A DNA stretch of 64,000 nt from contig JAHEAZ010000007.1 of NCBI GenBank assembly GCA_024642505.1, forward strand, positions 1 to 64,000, read 5' to 3'. The stretch's first letter is position 1; each line of letters begins with the position of its first letter. A program made the translations under genes and the position numbers. Under the pieces are notes generated by a model, which saw nothing but the letters and a program-made list of their open reading frames with translations, made no database searches and was not told where the DNA came from. Source of the DNA: Gammaproteobacteria bacterium. Its GTDB lineage: Bacteria > Pseudomonadota > Gammaproteobacteria > Steroidobacterales > Steroidobacteraceae. Below are positions 28,766 to 38,902 of this stretch, piece after piece.

Positions 28766-31700
28766 TCAGCCCGCCGCCTCGGCGGGCCGGGCAGCGAACG
28801 CCGTCGCCTTGCGCGGCTCGATCACCGGCGGCAGCAGCTTGTACATCACCGGCGTGACCAGTCGCGCCAGCAGCGTCGAGGAGACCAGCCCGCCGATGAT
28901 CACGATCGCCAGCGGCGAGTACAGGCCGGAGCCCTGGATGGCCAGCGGCGTCAGGCCGCCGATCGCCGTGAGCGACGTCAGCAGGATCGGGAAGAAGCGG
29001 ATCTCACCCGCCTTCTCGATCGCCTCGTCGAGCCCGGTACCGCCCTCGCGCAGCTGGTTGGTGAAGTCGACCAGCAGGATGGAGTTCTTAATCTCGATGC
29101 CGACCAGGGCGATCATGCCGATCAATGCGGTGAAGGACAGCGTGTAGCCGGTCAGGAACAGCGCGGCGAGTGCGCCGACCATGCCAAGTGGAACCACGCC
29201 GAATACGATCAGGGTGGAGCGGAAGCTGCCGAATTCCAGCACCAGCACCGCCAGGATCCCGAACATTGCGACCAGCAGCGCGACACCGAGGCCGCCGAAG
29301 GCCTCCTCGCGTGCCTCAACCTCGCCTGCTGCCGTGTAGCGATAGCCAGCTGGCCACTCCATGTTCGCCAGCGCTGCCATCACCCCGGTCGTGACCTCAT
29401 CGGTGACGTATCCCGTCTTCGGATAGGCGGTGATGCTGACCGAGCGCTCGCGGTCGTAGCGGTGGATGACGTTGGGTTCGGTGCGGAATTCGGGGTCGGT
29501 AATCTGCCTCAGCGGTACCTGGCCACCGGCCAGCGACGACACCTGGATCTCGCCGAGCAGGCCGAGGGTCGGCCGGCCCTCGATGGGCAGGCGCAGGGTG
29601 ATGTCGTACTCGTCGCCGTCCGGCTCGCGGAACCGGCCCGCAGGCAGGCCGGCCACGGCGAGCCGCACCGTGCGGTCGGCCTCGATGGCTGACACCCCGA
29701 ACAGCGCCGCTTTCTCCGTGTCGATCCTGAGGTCGAGGTCGGTGCGCTGCAGGCGCATCGGGTTGTTGACGTCGCGCGCACCCTCGATGCCCATGACGAC
29801 CTGCTCGACCTCGGCCGCGAGGGCGCGCAGCGTTCCCAGGTCGGCGCCGACGATTCGGACCTCGATTGGCGCGTTGATCGGCGGGCCGTTCTCGAACTGC
29901 CGCACCGTGATCTGCGCCGCCGGATAGTCGGCAAAAGTAGCGCGCAGTCCGTCGAGCATGCGGTTGGTCGATTCCGGCTCGTAGTCCGTGACCTCGGCGA
30001 ATACTTCGGCTACGTTGGCCGATACGCCGGTCGAGATGACGTTGTAGTAGACGCGTGGGTTGTCGTGGCCGAGGTTGGCGAACCAGTACTTGATGCCAGG
30101 CTGCTGCGCCAGTTCTTGCTCGACGAAGCGCAGCGCGCGGTCGGTCTCGGCCAGGCTGGCACCGTCCGGCGCCTCGATACGCACGCGGAACTGCGGAATG
30201 TCGGCAGTCGGAAACAGGCTGAAACCGATCATCGGAACCAGGCCCAGCGCAGCCACAAATACGCCAAGGGCCAGCAGCAGGGTCGCGCGCGGAAACGCCA
30301 GCGCCTTGCGCAGTGCCGGGCTGTAGAAGCCGTGGATGCCGCGCATCACCACCGCCAGTACGCGATCGGCGAGGGCGTCGGAGCGCTCGATCAGTCCGCG
30401 GCCGGCCAGTACCAACCGTCCCAGCCAGGGCTTTCGCGGCAACGGGCGCGGCTCGCCCCTGAGCAGCCGGCTGCCGAGGAACGGGATGATGGTCAGCGCC
30501 ACGAACAGTGACGCCAGGATTGTGTACAGCACCGCCGCCGGCAGGGAGCGAACGAACTCGCCCGAGCCCTCTGGCAGGAACAGCAGGGGCAGGAAGGCTA
30601 GCAGCAGGGTGGCCGTGCAGCCGAGTACGGCGAGCCAGATCTGGTCGGTGGCCCGGATGGCCGCCTGGCGGCGCGGCATGCCTTCACGGACGTGCCGCGC
30701 GATGTTTTCGACGACGACGATCGAATCGTCCACCAGCAGGCCAAGGGCGACCACGAACCCCGCAATCGACAGCTGGTTGAGCGAAAAGCCGGTGAAGTAG
30801 AGCGCGGAAAGGCCGATCGCCAGCGACAAGGGGATGGAGATCATGACTATGCCAGCCGCCCGCAGCCCAAGCGGCAGCAGCGTCAGCAGCACCAGGCCGA
30901 TTGCAATGCTGAAGTCGAACTCCAGCCGTGACAGGCGATGGTCAACGTTGCGGGACTGGTCGAAGCCGCGCTCGAGGCGCACACCCTCGGGCAGCGTGCG
31001 CTCGAATTGATCGAGGCGCTGGTAGATGGCGTCGCGGACGGTGAAGACGTTCTGGTCGTCCTTCATGTTCGCGGTGATGAACACGGCACGCTTGCCGTTG
31101 TAGCGACCGAGGTATCGCTCCTCCTCTGCGCTCCAGGAAACCTGGGCGATGTCGCGGACCCGCACGGGCCGGCCGCCCCGAGCGCTGACCACGGTGTCAG
31201 CGACCTCGTCGAGCGACTGGTAGCGGCCCGAGGTCTTGAGGTTGTAGCGCCGCAGGCCGACGTCCACGGCGCCGCCCGGGATGCTGGCGTTCTCGCTCTG
31301 GATGGCGTTCATCACCTGGCCGAGTGTCACGCCGGCGCCGGAGAGCCGCTCGAGGTCGACGGCGACCCGGACTTCGGGCCGGGGATAGGCCCAGCTGTCG
31401 GCCCGGCGGACACCGGGCGCCGTTTCGATCGCTTCTTCGAGGTCCTCGGCAAGCGCCTGCAGCTGGCGCCAGTCCGCCCGTTCGCTTACCAGCGCCAGCT
31501 GCACGATGTTCACAAGGCTCGGCTTGAACTGGCGGACGTCGATATCGAGGATATCCGCCGGTAGCGACGGGCGCAGCCGGTTGATCTCGCGTAGCACCTC
31601 GTCGTACTTGCGGTCAGCATCGACTCCCCAGGTGAACTCGATCTGCACGGTTGCGAGCCCATCCATCGCTGAGCTCTCGATCTTCTTGACTTCGTCGAGC

Positions 31701-31918
31701 TCGTTGAGCGCGTCCTCGATCGGGTCGACTACCAGCTGTTCGATGTCCTCGGGGCCGGCGCCCGGGTAGGTGATCACCAGGAACGAGCCGGGGAATGTCA
31801 GCGACGGGTCCTCGGCGCGTGGAATCAGGTTGAGCGCGGTGATGCCGGTGGCGATCAGCAGCGTGAACACCACCAGCGTGAACTGCCAGCGCCTGACCGC
31901 GAATGCCCAGAGACTCAT
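28766..31918 (-). CDS. Efflux RND transporter permease
   Basis: 1050 aa; IPRAEDPSL, TYPGAGPEDIEQLVVDPIEDALNELD, GFVVALGLLVDDSIVVVENI, LIGMIALVGIEIKNSILLVDFTNQLREGG. Confidence 0.95.
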   Translation of the reverse strand: MSLWAFAVRRWQFTLVVFTLLIATGITALNLIPRAEDPSLTFPGSFLVITYPGAGPEDIEQLVVDPIEDALNELDEVKKIESSAMDGLATVQIEFTWGVDADRKYDEVLREINRLRPSLPADILDIDVRQFKPSLVNIVQLALVSERADWRQLQALAEDLEEAIETAPGVRRADSWAYPRPEVRVAVDLERLSGAGVTLGQVMNAIQSENASIPGGAVDVGLRRYNLKTSGRYQSLDEVADTVVSARGGRPVRVRDIAQVSWSAEEERYLGRYNGKRAVFITANMKDDQNVFTVRDAIYQRLDQFERTLPEGVRLERGFDQSRNVDHRLSRLEFDFSIAIGLVLLTLLPLGLRAAGIVMISIPLSLAIGLSALYFTGFSLNQLSIAGFVVALGLLVDDSIVVVENIARHVREGMPRRQAAIRATDQIWLAVLGCTATLLLAFLPLLFLPEGSGEFVRSLPAAVLYTILASLFVALTIIPFLGSRLLRGEPRPLPRKPWLGRLVLAGRGLIERSDALADRVLAVVMRGIHGFYSPALRKALAFPRATLLLALGVFVAALGLVPMIGFSLFPTADIPQFRVRIEAPDGASLAETDRALRFVEQELAQQPGIKYWFANLGHDNPRVYYNVISTGVSANVAEVFAEVTDYEPESTNRMLDGLRATFADYPAAQITVRQFENGPPINAPIEVRIVGADLGTLRALAAEVEQVVMGIEGARDVNNPMRLQRTDLDLRIDTEKAALFGVSAIEADRTVRLAVAGLPAGRFREPDGDEYDITLRLPIEGRPTLGLLGEIQVSSLAGGQVPLRQITDPEFRTEPNVIHRYDRERSVSITAYPKTGYVTDEVTTGVMAALANMEWPAGYRYTAAGEVEAREEAFGGLGVALLVAMFGILAVLVLEFGSFRSTLIVFGVVPLGMVGALAALFLTGYTLSFTALIGMIALVGIEIKNSILLVDFTNQLREGGTGLDEAIEKAGEIRFFPILLTSLTAIGGLTPLAIQGSGLYSPLAIVIIGGLVSSTLLARLVTPVMYKLLPPVIEPRKATAFAARPAEAAG

Positions 31919-31929
31919 GGGTAATGGCC

Positions 31930-33012
31930 TCAGCCTGCGCCGAGCACGCGGACGGCCTGGCCGTCGCGCAGGTAGGACGCCCCCTCGGTGACGACGCGCT
32001 CGTCGCCGGCAAGTCCGCCGAGCACCTCGACCTGGTCGCCTACCAGGCGGCCAATGCGCACGGCGACGCGTTGTGCTATCTCGCCGTCGTCACGTCGCGC
32101 GATGACATAGACCACCGCTTCGGAGCCGTCGGCCTCGAGTAAAGCCTGCACCGGCACAACCGACACGTTGGAGCCTGCGGCACCTGTCATCTCGACCTTC
32201 GCCACCAGCCCTTGCACGAAGCGAACGCCGTCGGGCGAGATCGAGAGTTTCATCTCGTAGGTGCCGGTCATCGGATCGGCGGCGGAAGCCAGCTCGGACA
32301 CCGTCGCCGGAAACACCTGGCCTGGATAGGCGTCGAGCCTGACGCGGGCGGCATCACCCGGGCGGACACGCACGATGTCACGATCGGTCAGTGCGGCGCT
32401 GATGATCCAGCCCTCCGACGTGTCGCCCACCACCAGTACAGGCTGGCCGGCCGCCACCAGTTCGTCAGCCTCTGCAAGCTTGCGCAGCACGATCCCGTCC
32501 GCCGGCGCCTCGATGCGTGCGAAGCGGGCGTTGAACTCCGCCGCGCGCAGGTTGGCCGCGGCAACGTCGCGTGCGGTCATCAGGTCGTCGAGCTGCTCGC
32601 GGGTCGCAACCTCGTCGGCGAAGAGCGCACGGCCCCGCTCCAGGTCCCGCTCGGTCTTCTCTGCCAGCGCGCGCGCCTGGGCCACCGCGGCGGCGACTTC
32701 CTGCTGGGCGAGCGAGGCCAGCAGCTGGCCGCTCTGTACGCGCTCGCCTTGCTCGACATTGATCGAGGCGATCACGCCGGCCGTCTTGAAGGACAGCCTG
32801 ATCTCCTCAGCTGGCGCCAGCGTGCCGACGGCGCGCAGGCTCGACTGCAGCGAGGACTGAACGACTGCCGCGACCCGCACCGGCGTGGCAGCGGCGGGCG
32901 TCCCGGTAGGCGGACTATCGCTGCCACAACCCGCAGCCAGCGTTGCCGCCGACAGCCACAATACGGCCCACACCACGCGCCACCGGCTCGACAAATGCCA
33001 GGTTCCGATCAT
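31930..33012 (-). CDS. RND efflux periplasmic adaptor (MFP)
   Basis: LSFKTAGVIASINVEQGERVQSGQLLASL; RIEAPADGIVLRKLAEADELVAAGQPVLVV. Confidence 0.92.
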   Translation of the reverse strand: MIGTWHLSSRWRVVWAVLWLSAATLAAGCGSDSPPTGTPAAATPVRVAAVVQSSLQSSLRAVGTLAPAEEIRLSFKTAGVIASINVEQGERVQSGQLLASLAQQEVAAAVAQARALAEKTERDLERGRALFADEVATREQLDDLMTARDVAAANLRAAEFNARFARIEAPADGIVLRKLAEADELVAAGQPVLVVGDTSEGWIISAALTDRDIVRVRPGDAARVRLDAYPGQVFPATVSELASAADPMTGTYEMKLSISPDGVRFVQGLVAKVEMTGAAGSNVSVVPVQALLEADGSEAVVYVIARRDDGEIAQRVAVRIGRLVGDQVEVLGGLAGDERVVTEGASYLRDGQAVRVLGAG

Positions 33013-34475
33013 GGTCCTGTCTCCATCCGGGCCGTGGCAAGTACCGGGCCGCCAACGGCGTATTCGACCGCGGCCAGCGCAGAGAGCGCCTGGAAGCGGT
33101 TTACCTGCTGGTTCAGTTGCGCGCTGGTGATGGCGCGGCGCGCGTCGATGAACTCGACCTGGGCGATCTGGCCCAGATCCCGCTTGCGTCGGGCGATCTC
33201 GAAGGCGCCCTCGGCGGCCTCGACCCGCTTGGCGGCGGTACGCAGCGAGGCCTCGGCGACCTCGAAGTCCTTGGTCGCCTCCAGCACTTCGAGGCGAATC
33301 TGCTGTTCCGCCAGCGCGCGGGTGGCGCGCAGCTCATCGCTCCTGGCACGGGCCTGGCGCAGCGAGGCCCGGTCCGCGCCGCCATTGAAGAAGTTGAAGC
33401 GCAGTACCAGCGAGGCCAGTACGTAGCGATCATCGCTGGTGAAGCCGTAGTCCTCGCCCTGGACACCAGCATCCACGGCCAGCGCCAGTTGCGGCTTGAA
33501 TGCGGCCCGAGCTAGGTCTTCCGCGGCCCCCGCGGCGTCGATCCCGGAGTCGATCTGCTTCAGCTCTTGGCGACGATCGATCGCCGTGTCCTGCAACCAT
33601 CCCCGGTCCCGTGCGACACTGCCGGCCTGGCGTATCAGCGCGTCTCGCCGCCGGACGACGTCGCTGTCGCTCACCGTGGCTTCCGGCAGGGGAGCTTCCA
33701 GCGGTGCGTTACGCAACAGGTTCACGTAGTTCTGTGCGATGCGCTCGGCGCCGGCAGTGGACTCGATTTGCTGCTCGATCTCGAGCACGTCGGCCTCGGC
33801 ACGCAGCACCAGGTCGCGGGTGACGCGACCGTTGCGAAACAGGCTCTCGTTGACCCGCTGGTTTTCCCGCGCCGCTTCGAGCGAAGCCGCCAGGATCGCC
33901 TTCGATTCGCGCGTCGCCAGCCAGCGCAGATAGGCCTGTTGCACATCGCGCCGGAGACGGACCCGGAAGGCCTCGAGGCCCTGTTGCGAAGCCTGGTAGT
34001 CGAACCCGGCGGCGCGTGTGGCGGCAGAAATGCGGGCGTCATACAGCGGCTGGGTCAGCGTCAGCGTCGATTGCTGCTCGCGCTCGCGCAGGAAGGGGAT
34101 CGATGCATTGTCGATCGGCGTGTAGGGGGCCGGCTGGCCGGCTGCGGCCAACAGCGAGTTCAAGGACCCGTACACCGGATTGAGCAGGTCACCGACGGGG
34201 ATCTCGATTTCGCGGCCGCCGTCGGCTATCGAGTAGCGCAAGTTGAGATCGATCGCCGGCAGGAAACGGGCGCGGGCCTGGTCCAGCACGGCAAGCCGCT
34301 GCGCGACGTCTGCCGCGGCGCCGGCAAGCTCGAGGTTGGCCCCCTCGGCCTCTGCGACGAGTTGCTCGATGGCGACGTCCACGGTCTCGGCGCTGGCGAC
34401 TGACGCGAACAGCGCGCCGGCCGTCATCAGGACCGCAAACATGCCCTGGATAGCAGACGTTGAACTGTTAGACAT
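33009..34475 (-). CDS. TolC family outer-membrane protein
   Basis: Signal peptide; ANLELAGAAADVAQRLAVLDQARARFLPAIDLNLRYS; heptad-rich coiled-coil segments; 4-nt overlap with MFP gene. Confidence 0.92.
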   Translation of the reverse strand: MSNSSTSAIQGMFAVLMTAGALFASVASAETVDVAIEQLVAEAEGANLELAGAAADVAQRLAVLDQARARFLPAIDLNLRYSIADGGREIEIPVGDLLNPVYGSLNSLLAAAGQPAPYTPIDNASIPFLREREQQSTLTLTQPLYDARISAATRAAGFDYQASQQGLEAFRVRLRRDVQQAYLRWLATRESKAILAASLEAARENQRVNESLFRNGRVTRDLVLRAEADVLEIEQQIESTAGAERIAQNYVNLLRNAPLEAPLPEATVSDSDVVRRRDALIRQAGSVARDRGWLQDTAIDRRQELKQIDSGIDAAGAAEDLARAAFKPQLALAVDAGVQGEDYGFTSDDRYVLASLVLRFNFFNGGADRASLRQARARSDELRATRALAEQQIRLEVLEATKDFEVAEASLRTAAKRVEAAEGAFEIARRKRDLGQIAQVEFIDARRAITSAQLNQQVNRFQALSALAAVEYAVGGPVLATARMETGP

Positions 34476-34505
34476 GTGTCAATCCCGGGACAAAAAAAAC
34501 CGAAC

Positions 34506-35144
34506 TTACTTGCCTGGTGCGAGCATGTGCCGCAGCATCGCCCGGCCTTCCTCCATCAACGTCCCTACCTCGATTCCCTGCCTGGCAATTTCCTGCGACT
34601 TGTTGGTCGCGATCTGGATCAGGCCGTGGCTGAAGGCCCACAACATGAAGCAGACCTTGAGCGGATCGCCGATGTCGGCGCGGATTGAACCATCCGCAAT
34701 GCCGCGGTGCAGCGATTCGACGATGACCGCCAGGACGCTGTCGCCTCCCGCATTGCAGGCGAGTTCATTCGGCTCGCCCAGGTGCGCCTGGTGCGCGTGG
34801 TAGCGGCTGCAGGCGTCAAACTGGAATGGATTTTCCTGCTGAAATAGCGCATAGGCGCGACCGATGGCGGTGACCTGGTCGATGCCCAACTGGTGCTCTG
34901 ACGTCGCCTGCTCGAAGCGATGCCGGAGTTCCTCGAGCGCCCGTCCGGTGATGGCGAACAGCAGGTCTTCCTTGTCTTTGAAATAGACGTAAAGCAGGGC
35001 CCGCGACAGCCGCGCTGTACGGGCGACCTGATCCATGGTGACCGAGTCCCAGCCCTTCTCGGCGTAAAGCTGTTCAGCTGCCTCGATGATCTCGAGCCGG
35101 CGGCGTTCCTTTTCTTCCTCGCGGCGTTCGGCAATGTAGGACAT
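34506..35144 (-). CDS. TetR/AcrR family transcriptional regulator
   Basis: RRRLEIIEAAEQLYAEKGWDSVTMDQVARTARLSRALLYVYFKDKEDLLFAI. Confidence 0.93.
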   Translation of the reverse strand: MSYIAERREEEKERRRLEIIEAAEQLYAEKGWDSVTMDQVARTARLSRALLYVYFKDKEDLLFAITGRALEELRHRFEQATSEHQLGIDQVTAIGRAYALFQQENPFQFDACSRYHAHQAHLGEPNELACNAGGDSVLAVIVESLHRGIADGSIRADIGDPLKVCFMLWAFSHGLIQIATNKSQEIARQGIEVGTLMEEGRAMLRHMLAPGK

Positions 35145-35149
35145 GGCAA

Positions 35150-35179
35150 CAGGTTAACCTGATGTTGACACAGTGTCAA
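35150..35179. promoter_or_regulatory. Candidate TetR operator: two adjacent palindromes
   Basis: CAGGTTAACCTG (35150-35161, perfect) and TTGACAC-A-GTGTCAA (35165-35179, perfect arms) immediately upstream of tetR start. Confidence 0.65.
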
Positions 35180-35280
35180 TCACTAGACTAACGTTTAAAG
35201 CAGCGCCAGACCTGGCCCGCGAGGACCTCCTCTGCGGGGACATTCGCGGACGGCACCTGTCGAGGGGACTGGGCCCGTTA

Positions 35281-36234
35281 TCAGGTGACCCGGTTGCGCC
35301 GCTCCCCCCGCAGGAATGCCTGGACGTTGGCCGCCAGCTCATCGAGACAGCGCTGACGCGATTCGCGCGCGGCCCAGGCCGTGTGGGGGGTGACTATCAG
35401 GTTGGGAATTCCCGCTTCGAGCAAAGGGTTTCCGTCCACGGGTGGCTCCTGCTCGAGCACGTCAATGCCGGCGCCACCCAGCCGGCCCTCGCGCAGGGCC
35501 GTCGCGAGCGCGGCTGCGTCGATCAGCGCGCCGCGTGCCGTGTTGATGATTATCGCGTCCGGTTTCATCAGCGTAAGCTCGCGCTCGCCGATGAGGCCCC
35601 GCGTTGCGGGAGTGAGCGGGCAATGCAGCGACAGCACGTCCGCGAGCGGCAGCAACTCCGCGAGGTCGAGCCGGCCGGCTAGACGATCGCCGCCGGGCCG
35701 ATTGGCGACAACGACCCGCATGCCGAAAGCCCCTGCTACGTGTGCGACGCCACGGCCGAGCGCCCCATAGCCGACAATTCCCAGTGTCCGGCCCGAAAGC
35801 TCGCGAATCGGGAACGGAAACACCGAGAACTGTCCGGAACGGCCCCAGTCGCCGCGCTTGCTGAACTGGTCGTAGTCGGCCAGCCGGTGAGTCAGGGCCA
35901 GCAGTACGGCGAACACGTGCTGCGCCACCGATGGCGTGCAGTAGTCGCGCAGGTTGGCGACGCCGATGCCAAATTCCCCCGCGGCCGCCACGTCGACGTT
36001 GTCGACTCCGGTGGCGGTCAGGGCGATCAGCTCGAGCTGCGGATTGGCAGCCATCATCTGGCGCGTTACCCGGCACTTGTTGAGCAGCACCACCTCGCAG
36101 CCGGCGATGCGTGCCGCAACCTGTTCCTGGTCCGTCTGCTCATAAGTAGCCAGCTCCGGCAGGGCGGCGAGCAGGGATCCGGTATCCAGGTCACCGTTGC
36201 TGACGGTGCCAAGGTCGAGAAAAACGCCTCGCAT
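35281..36234 (-). CDS. D-2-hydroxyacid dehydrogenase family protein
   Basis: ELSGRTLGIVGYGALGRGVAHVAGAFGMRVVVANR; DVLSLHCPLTPATRGLIGERELTLMKPDAIIINTARGALID; NLIVTPHTAWAARESR. Confidence 0.93.
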   Translation of the reverse strand: MRGVFLDLGTVSNGDLDTGSLLAALPELATYEQTDQEQVAARIAGCEVVLLNKCRVTRQMMAANPQLELIALTATGVDNVDVAAAGEFGIGVANLRDYCTPSVAQHVFAVLLALTHRLADYDQFSKRGDWGRSGQFSVFPFPIRELSGRTLGIVGYGALGRGVAHVAGAFGMRVVVANRPGGDRLAGRLDLAELLPLADVLSLHCPLTPATRGLIGERELTLMKPDAIIINTARGALIDAAALATALREGRLGGAGIDVLEQEPPVDGNPLLEAGIPNLIVTPHTAWAARESRQRCLDELAANVQAFLRGERRNRVT

Positions 36235-36319
36235 CGCAGGATCTCCAGGGTCTGAATCGTTCCGCTAGACTATCAACGAAGGCGCCATCGGCGCCGGAAT
36301 TCGTCTACGAGGGGATTGC

Positions 36320-37363
36320 ATGATGCGCGCTACCAGCCTGTTCATCGGCCTGTTGCTGCTGTCTGCCTGCGGCGGCGAGAACATCGTTTCGTCGCCGCAG
36401 CAAAATGCGTATCTCGATTACTCCGGTCGCGATGACCTGCTCGCCGGCGGTGTCAGGCTGATCCCCATCGAGACCCCGAAGGGCGTTTTCAGGGTCTGGA
36501 CCAAGCGCACTGGCAACAACCCGACGGCCAAGGTATTGCTGTTGCACGGTGGGCCGGGTTTCAGTCACGAATACCTCGAGGCATTTGACAGCTATCTGCC
36601 TGGCGCGGGCATCGAGTACTACTACTACGACCAGCTCGGCTCGGCCTACAGCGACAAGCCGGAAGACCCCGAGCTATGGGAACTGCCGCGGTTCGTCGAG
36701 GAAGTCGAGCAAGTGCGCCAGGCGCTCGGGCTCGATGCGTCGAATTTCTACCTCTACGGCATATCCTGGGGCGGCATCCTGGCGATGGAGTACGCGCTCA
36801 AGTACCAGCAGAACCTCAAGGGCCTGGTCATCTCCAACATGATGTCGAGCATTCCGGCCTATAACGAGTACGCGAACAACGTCTTGATGCCGGCGATGGA
36901 CCAGGAGGTCCTGAAGCAGATCCTGGCGATGGAGGCCGCGGGGGATTTTTCGAACCCGCGCTACCAGGAACTGCTGACCAGCAACTTCTACATGGATCAC
37001 GTCCTGCGGATGCCGCCCGAGCAGTGGCCGGACCCAGTCATGAGGGCATTCGCCAATTACAACCACGAGATCTACGTCTCGATGCAGGGACCGAGCGAGA
37101 TGGGCGCGAGCGGCAAGCTGGTGAACTGGGACCGCAGTGGCGATCTCGGGCAGATCACGGTGCCGACGCTGGTCATTGGCGCGACCCATGACACCATGGA
37201 TCCGAAGCACATGGAGTGGATGGCAGGCCAGATGGCCAGCAGCCGCTTCCTGCTGTGCCCGGACGGCAGCCATCTGGCGTTGTATGACGACCAGCAGGTC
37301 TATTTCGATGGGTTGATACGGTTCATCAAGGATGTCGAAGCGGGCCGGTTCGGAGGGCCCTGA
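36320..37363 (+). CDS. Proline iminopeptidase-family alpha/beta hydrolase (lipoprotein)
   Basis: Lipobox [65 protein letters not shown]. Confidence 0.9.
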   Translation: MMRATSLFIGLLLLSACGGENIVSSPQQNAYLDYSGRDDLLAGGVRLIPIETPKGVFRVWTKRTGNNPTAKVLLLHGGPGFSHEYLEAFDSYLPGAGIEYYYYDQLGSAYSDKPEDPELWELPRFVEEVEQVRQALGLDASNFYLYGISWGGILAMEYALKYQQNLKGLVISNMMSSIPAYNEYANNVLMPAMDQEVLKQILAMEAAGDFSNPRYQELLTSNFYMDHVLRMPPEQWPDPVMRAFANYNHEIYVSMQGPSEMGASGKLVNWDRSGDLGQITVPTLVIGATHDTMDPKHMEWMAGQMASSRFLLCPDGSHLALYDDQQVYFDGLIRFIKDVEAGRFGGP

Positions 37364-37994
37364 ACGGGTGGCCGGCAGGAGGGCTGAACCGGCCGGCACA
37401 ACTGGCGGAGCAACCAACGCAGCGCTGCAGGGCCTGCTGGCGGAGGTTCGGGCCTGCCGGCTGTGCGAGGCGGACTTGCCACTCGGTCCGCGGCCCATCC
37501 TGCGCGCGGCCGCGACGGCCAGGTTGCTGGTCGTGGGACAGGCACCCGGCACCCGGGTGCACGAGACCGGCATACCGTGGAACGACCCGAGCGGCGACAA
37601 GCTGCGCGAGTGGCTCGGCGTCGACCGCGACACCTTCTACGACGAATCTCGCATTGCGATCATCCCAGCGGGATTCTGCTATCCGGGACGCAGGGGCAGC
37701 GGCGACGCGCCGCCCCGGCCGGAGTGCGCACCGCGCTGGCATCCGCCGCTGCTGGCGCAGCTGCCCGCGCTCGAGCTGGTCCTGCTGGTTGGGCAGTACG
37801 CACAGGCTTATTACCTCGGTCCGCGGCGCCGGCCGACTCTGGCGGAGACGGTACGCGCCCATGCCGAATACGGCCCGCGATACCTGCCGCTGCCGCACCC
37901 CTCGCCGCGCAACCGCCTGTGGCTCAGGCGAAATGCCTGGTTTGAGGCCGAGGTGGTGCCCGGGCTGCGACGGCGGGTCGACCGGCTGCTCTAG
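37332..37994 (+). CDS. Uracil-DNA glycosylase family protein
   Basis: [67 protein letters not shown]. Start uncertain (37332 ATG or 37368 GTG). Confidence 0.88.
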   Translation: MSKRAGSEGPERVAGRRAEPAGTTGGATNAALQGLLAEVRACRLCEADLPLGPRPILRAAATARLLVVGQAPGTRVHETGIPWNDPSGDKLREWLGVDRDTFYDESRIAIIPAGFCYPGRRGSGDAPPRPECAPRWHPPLLAQLPALELVLLVGQYAQAYYLGPRRRPTLAETVRAHAEYGPRYLPLPHPSPRNRLWLRRNAWFEAEVVPGLRRRVDRLL

Positions 37995-38002
37995 AAACAC
38001 AA

Positions 38003-38026
38003 GAAATGGGGACAGTCCCCTATTTC
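38003..38026. repeat. GGGGAC-type palindrome upstream of frdC
   Basis: GAAATGGGGAC-A-GTCCCCtATTTC, near-perfect dyad just after UDG stop (37994). Confidence 0.75.
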
Positions 38027-38122
38027 CCTGCCTACGCGAGAATCACTTATTTTCCAGACTGGGCGAAACGGACAAAGTTGCGCGACAGGCCCGTCCGCTG
38101 GGCGACGAGGGAGTAGATTGCC

Positions 38123-38902
38123 TTGACCAACACCCTTGCAGGCCGGCTGGCCGTAAATGCCTCGGTGCCTGTCCAGGCGAGCCGGTGGCCAGCCCGGCTC
38201 GACCTTGCGCAGAGCATTTCCGGACTCCTGCTGGCCCTGTTCATGTGGGGTCACATGCTGTTTGTCTCGTCGATCCTGATAAGCCAGGACGCGATGTGGA
38301 CGATCACCAAGCTGTTCGAGGGATACTTCTTCTTCGGTCGCTCCTACCCGGGCATCGTGGCCGTGATCATCGCGCTGGTGTTCGGCCTGTTCATCCTGCA
38401 CGCCGGGCTGGCGCTCAGGAAATTTCCGGCCAACTACCGCCAGTACGCCCTGTTCCGCCACCACATGCGCGGCATGAAGCACGAGGACACCACGCTGTGG
38501 TACTGGCAGGTGATGACCGGCTTCGCGCTGTTCTTTCTGGCAACCGCCCACCTGTGGTGGATGCTCACGCATCCCGGCAACATCGGCCCCTTCGCGTCGG
38601 CGGATCGGGTGTGGGGCGACAACTTCTGGATCCTGTACCTGTTCCTGCTGTTCGCGGTCGAGCTGCATGGCGGCATCGGCCTGTACCGTCTGGCAGTCAA
38701 ATGGGGGGTCTTCGAGGGGGACGATCCGGCGGCAAGCCGCAGAAAACTCAGGACCGTGAAGTGGACCATTACCGCCTTCCTCATCGTGCTCGGGCTCGCG
38801 ACGCTGGCGGCCTACGTGAAGATCGGCATGGCCCACGAGGATCAGCGCGGCGAGCGCTACACGCCGGCCTGGGTCGAGCACCCCGAGGAGCACGCGCCAT
38901 GA
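38123..38902 (+). CDS. frdC: Succinate dehydrogenase/fumarate reductase cytochrome b subunit, Wolinella-like (diheme) type
   Basis: TTG start; [64 protein letters not shown] (four TM His candidates); directly upstream of frdA. Confidence 0.88.
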   Translation: MTNTLAGRLAVNASVPVQASRWPARLDLAQSISGLLLALFMWGHMLFVSSILISQDAMWTITKLFEGYFFFGRSYPGIVAVIIALVFGLFILHAGLALRKFPANYRQYALFRHHMRGMKHEDTTLWYWQVMTGFALFFLATAHLWWMLTHPGNIGPFASADRVWGDNFWILYLFLLFAVELHGGIGLYRLAVKWGVFEGDDPAASRRKLRTVKWTITAFLIVLGLATLAAYVKIGMAHEDQRGERYTPAWVEHPEEHAP

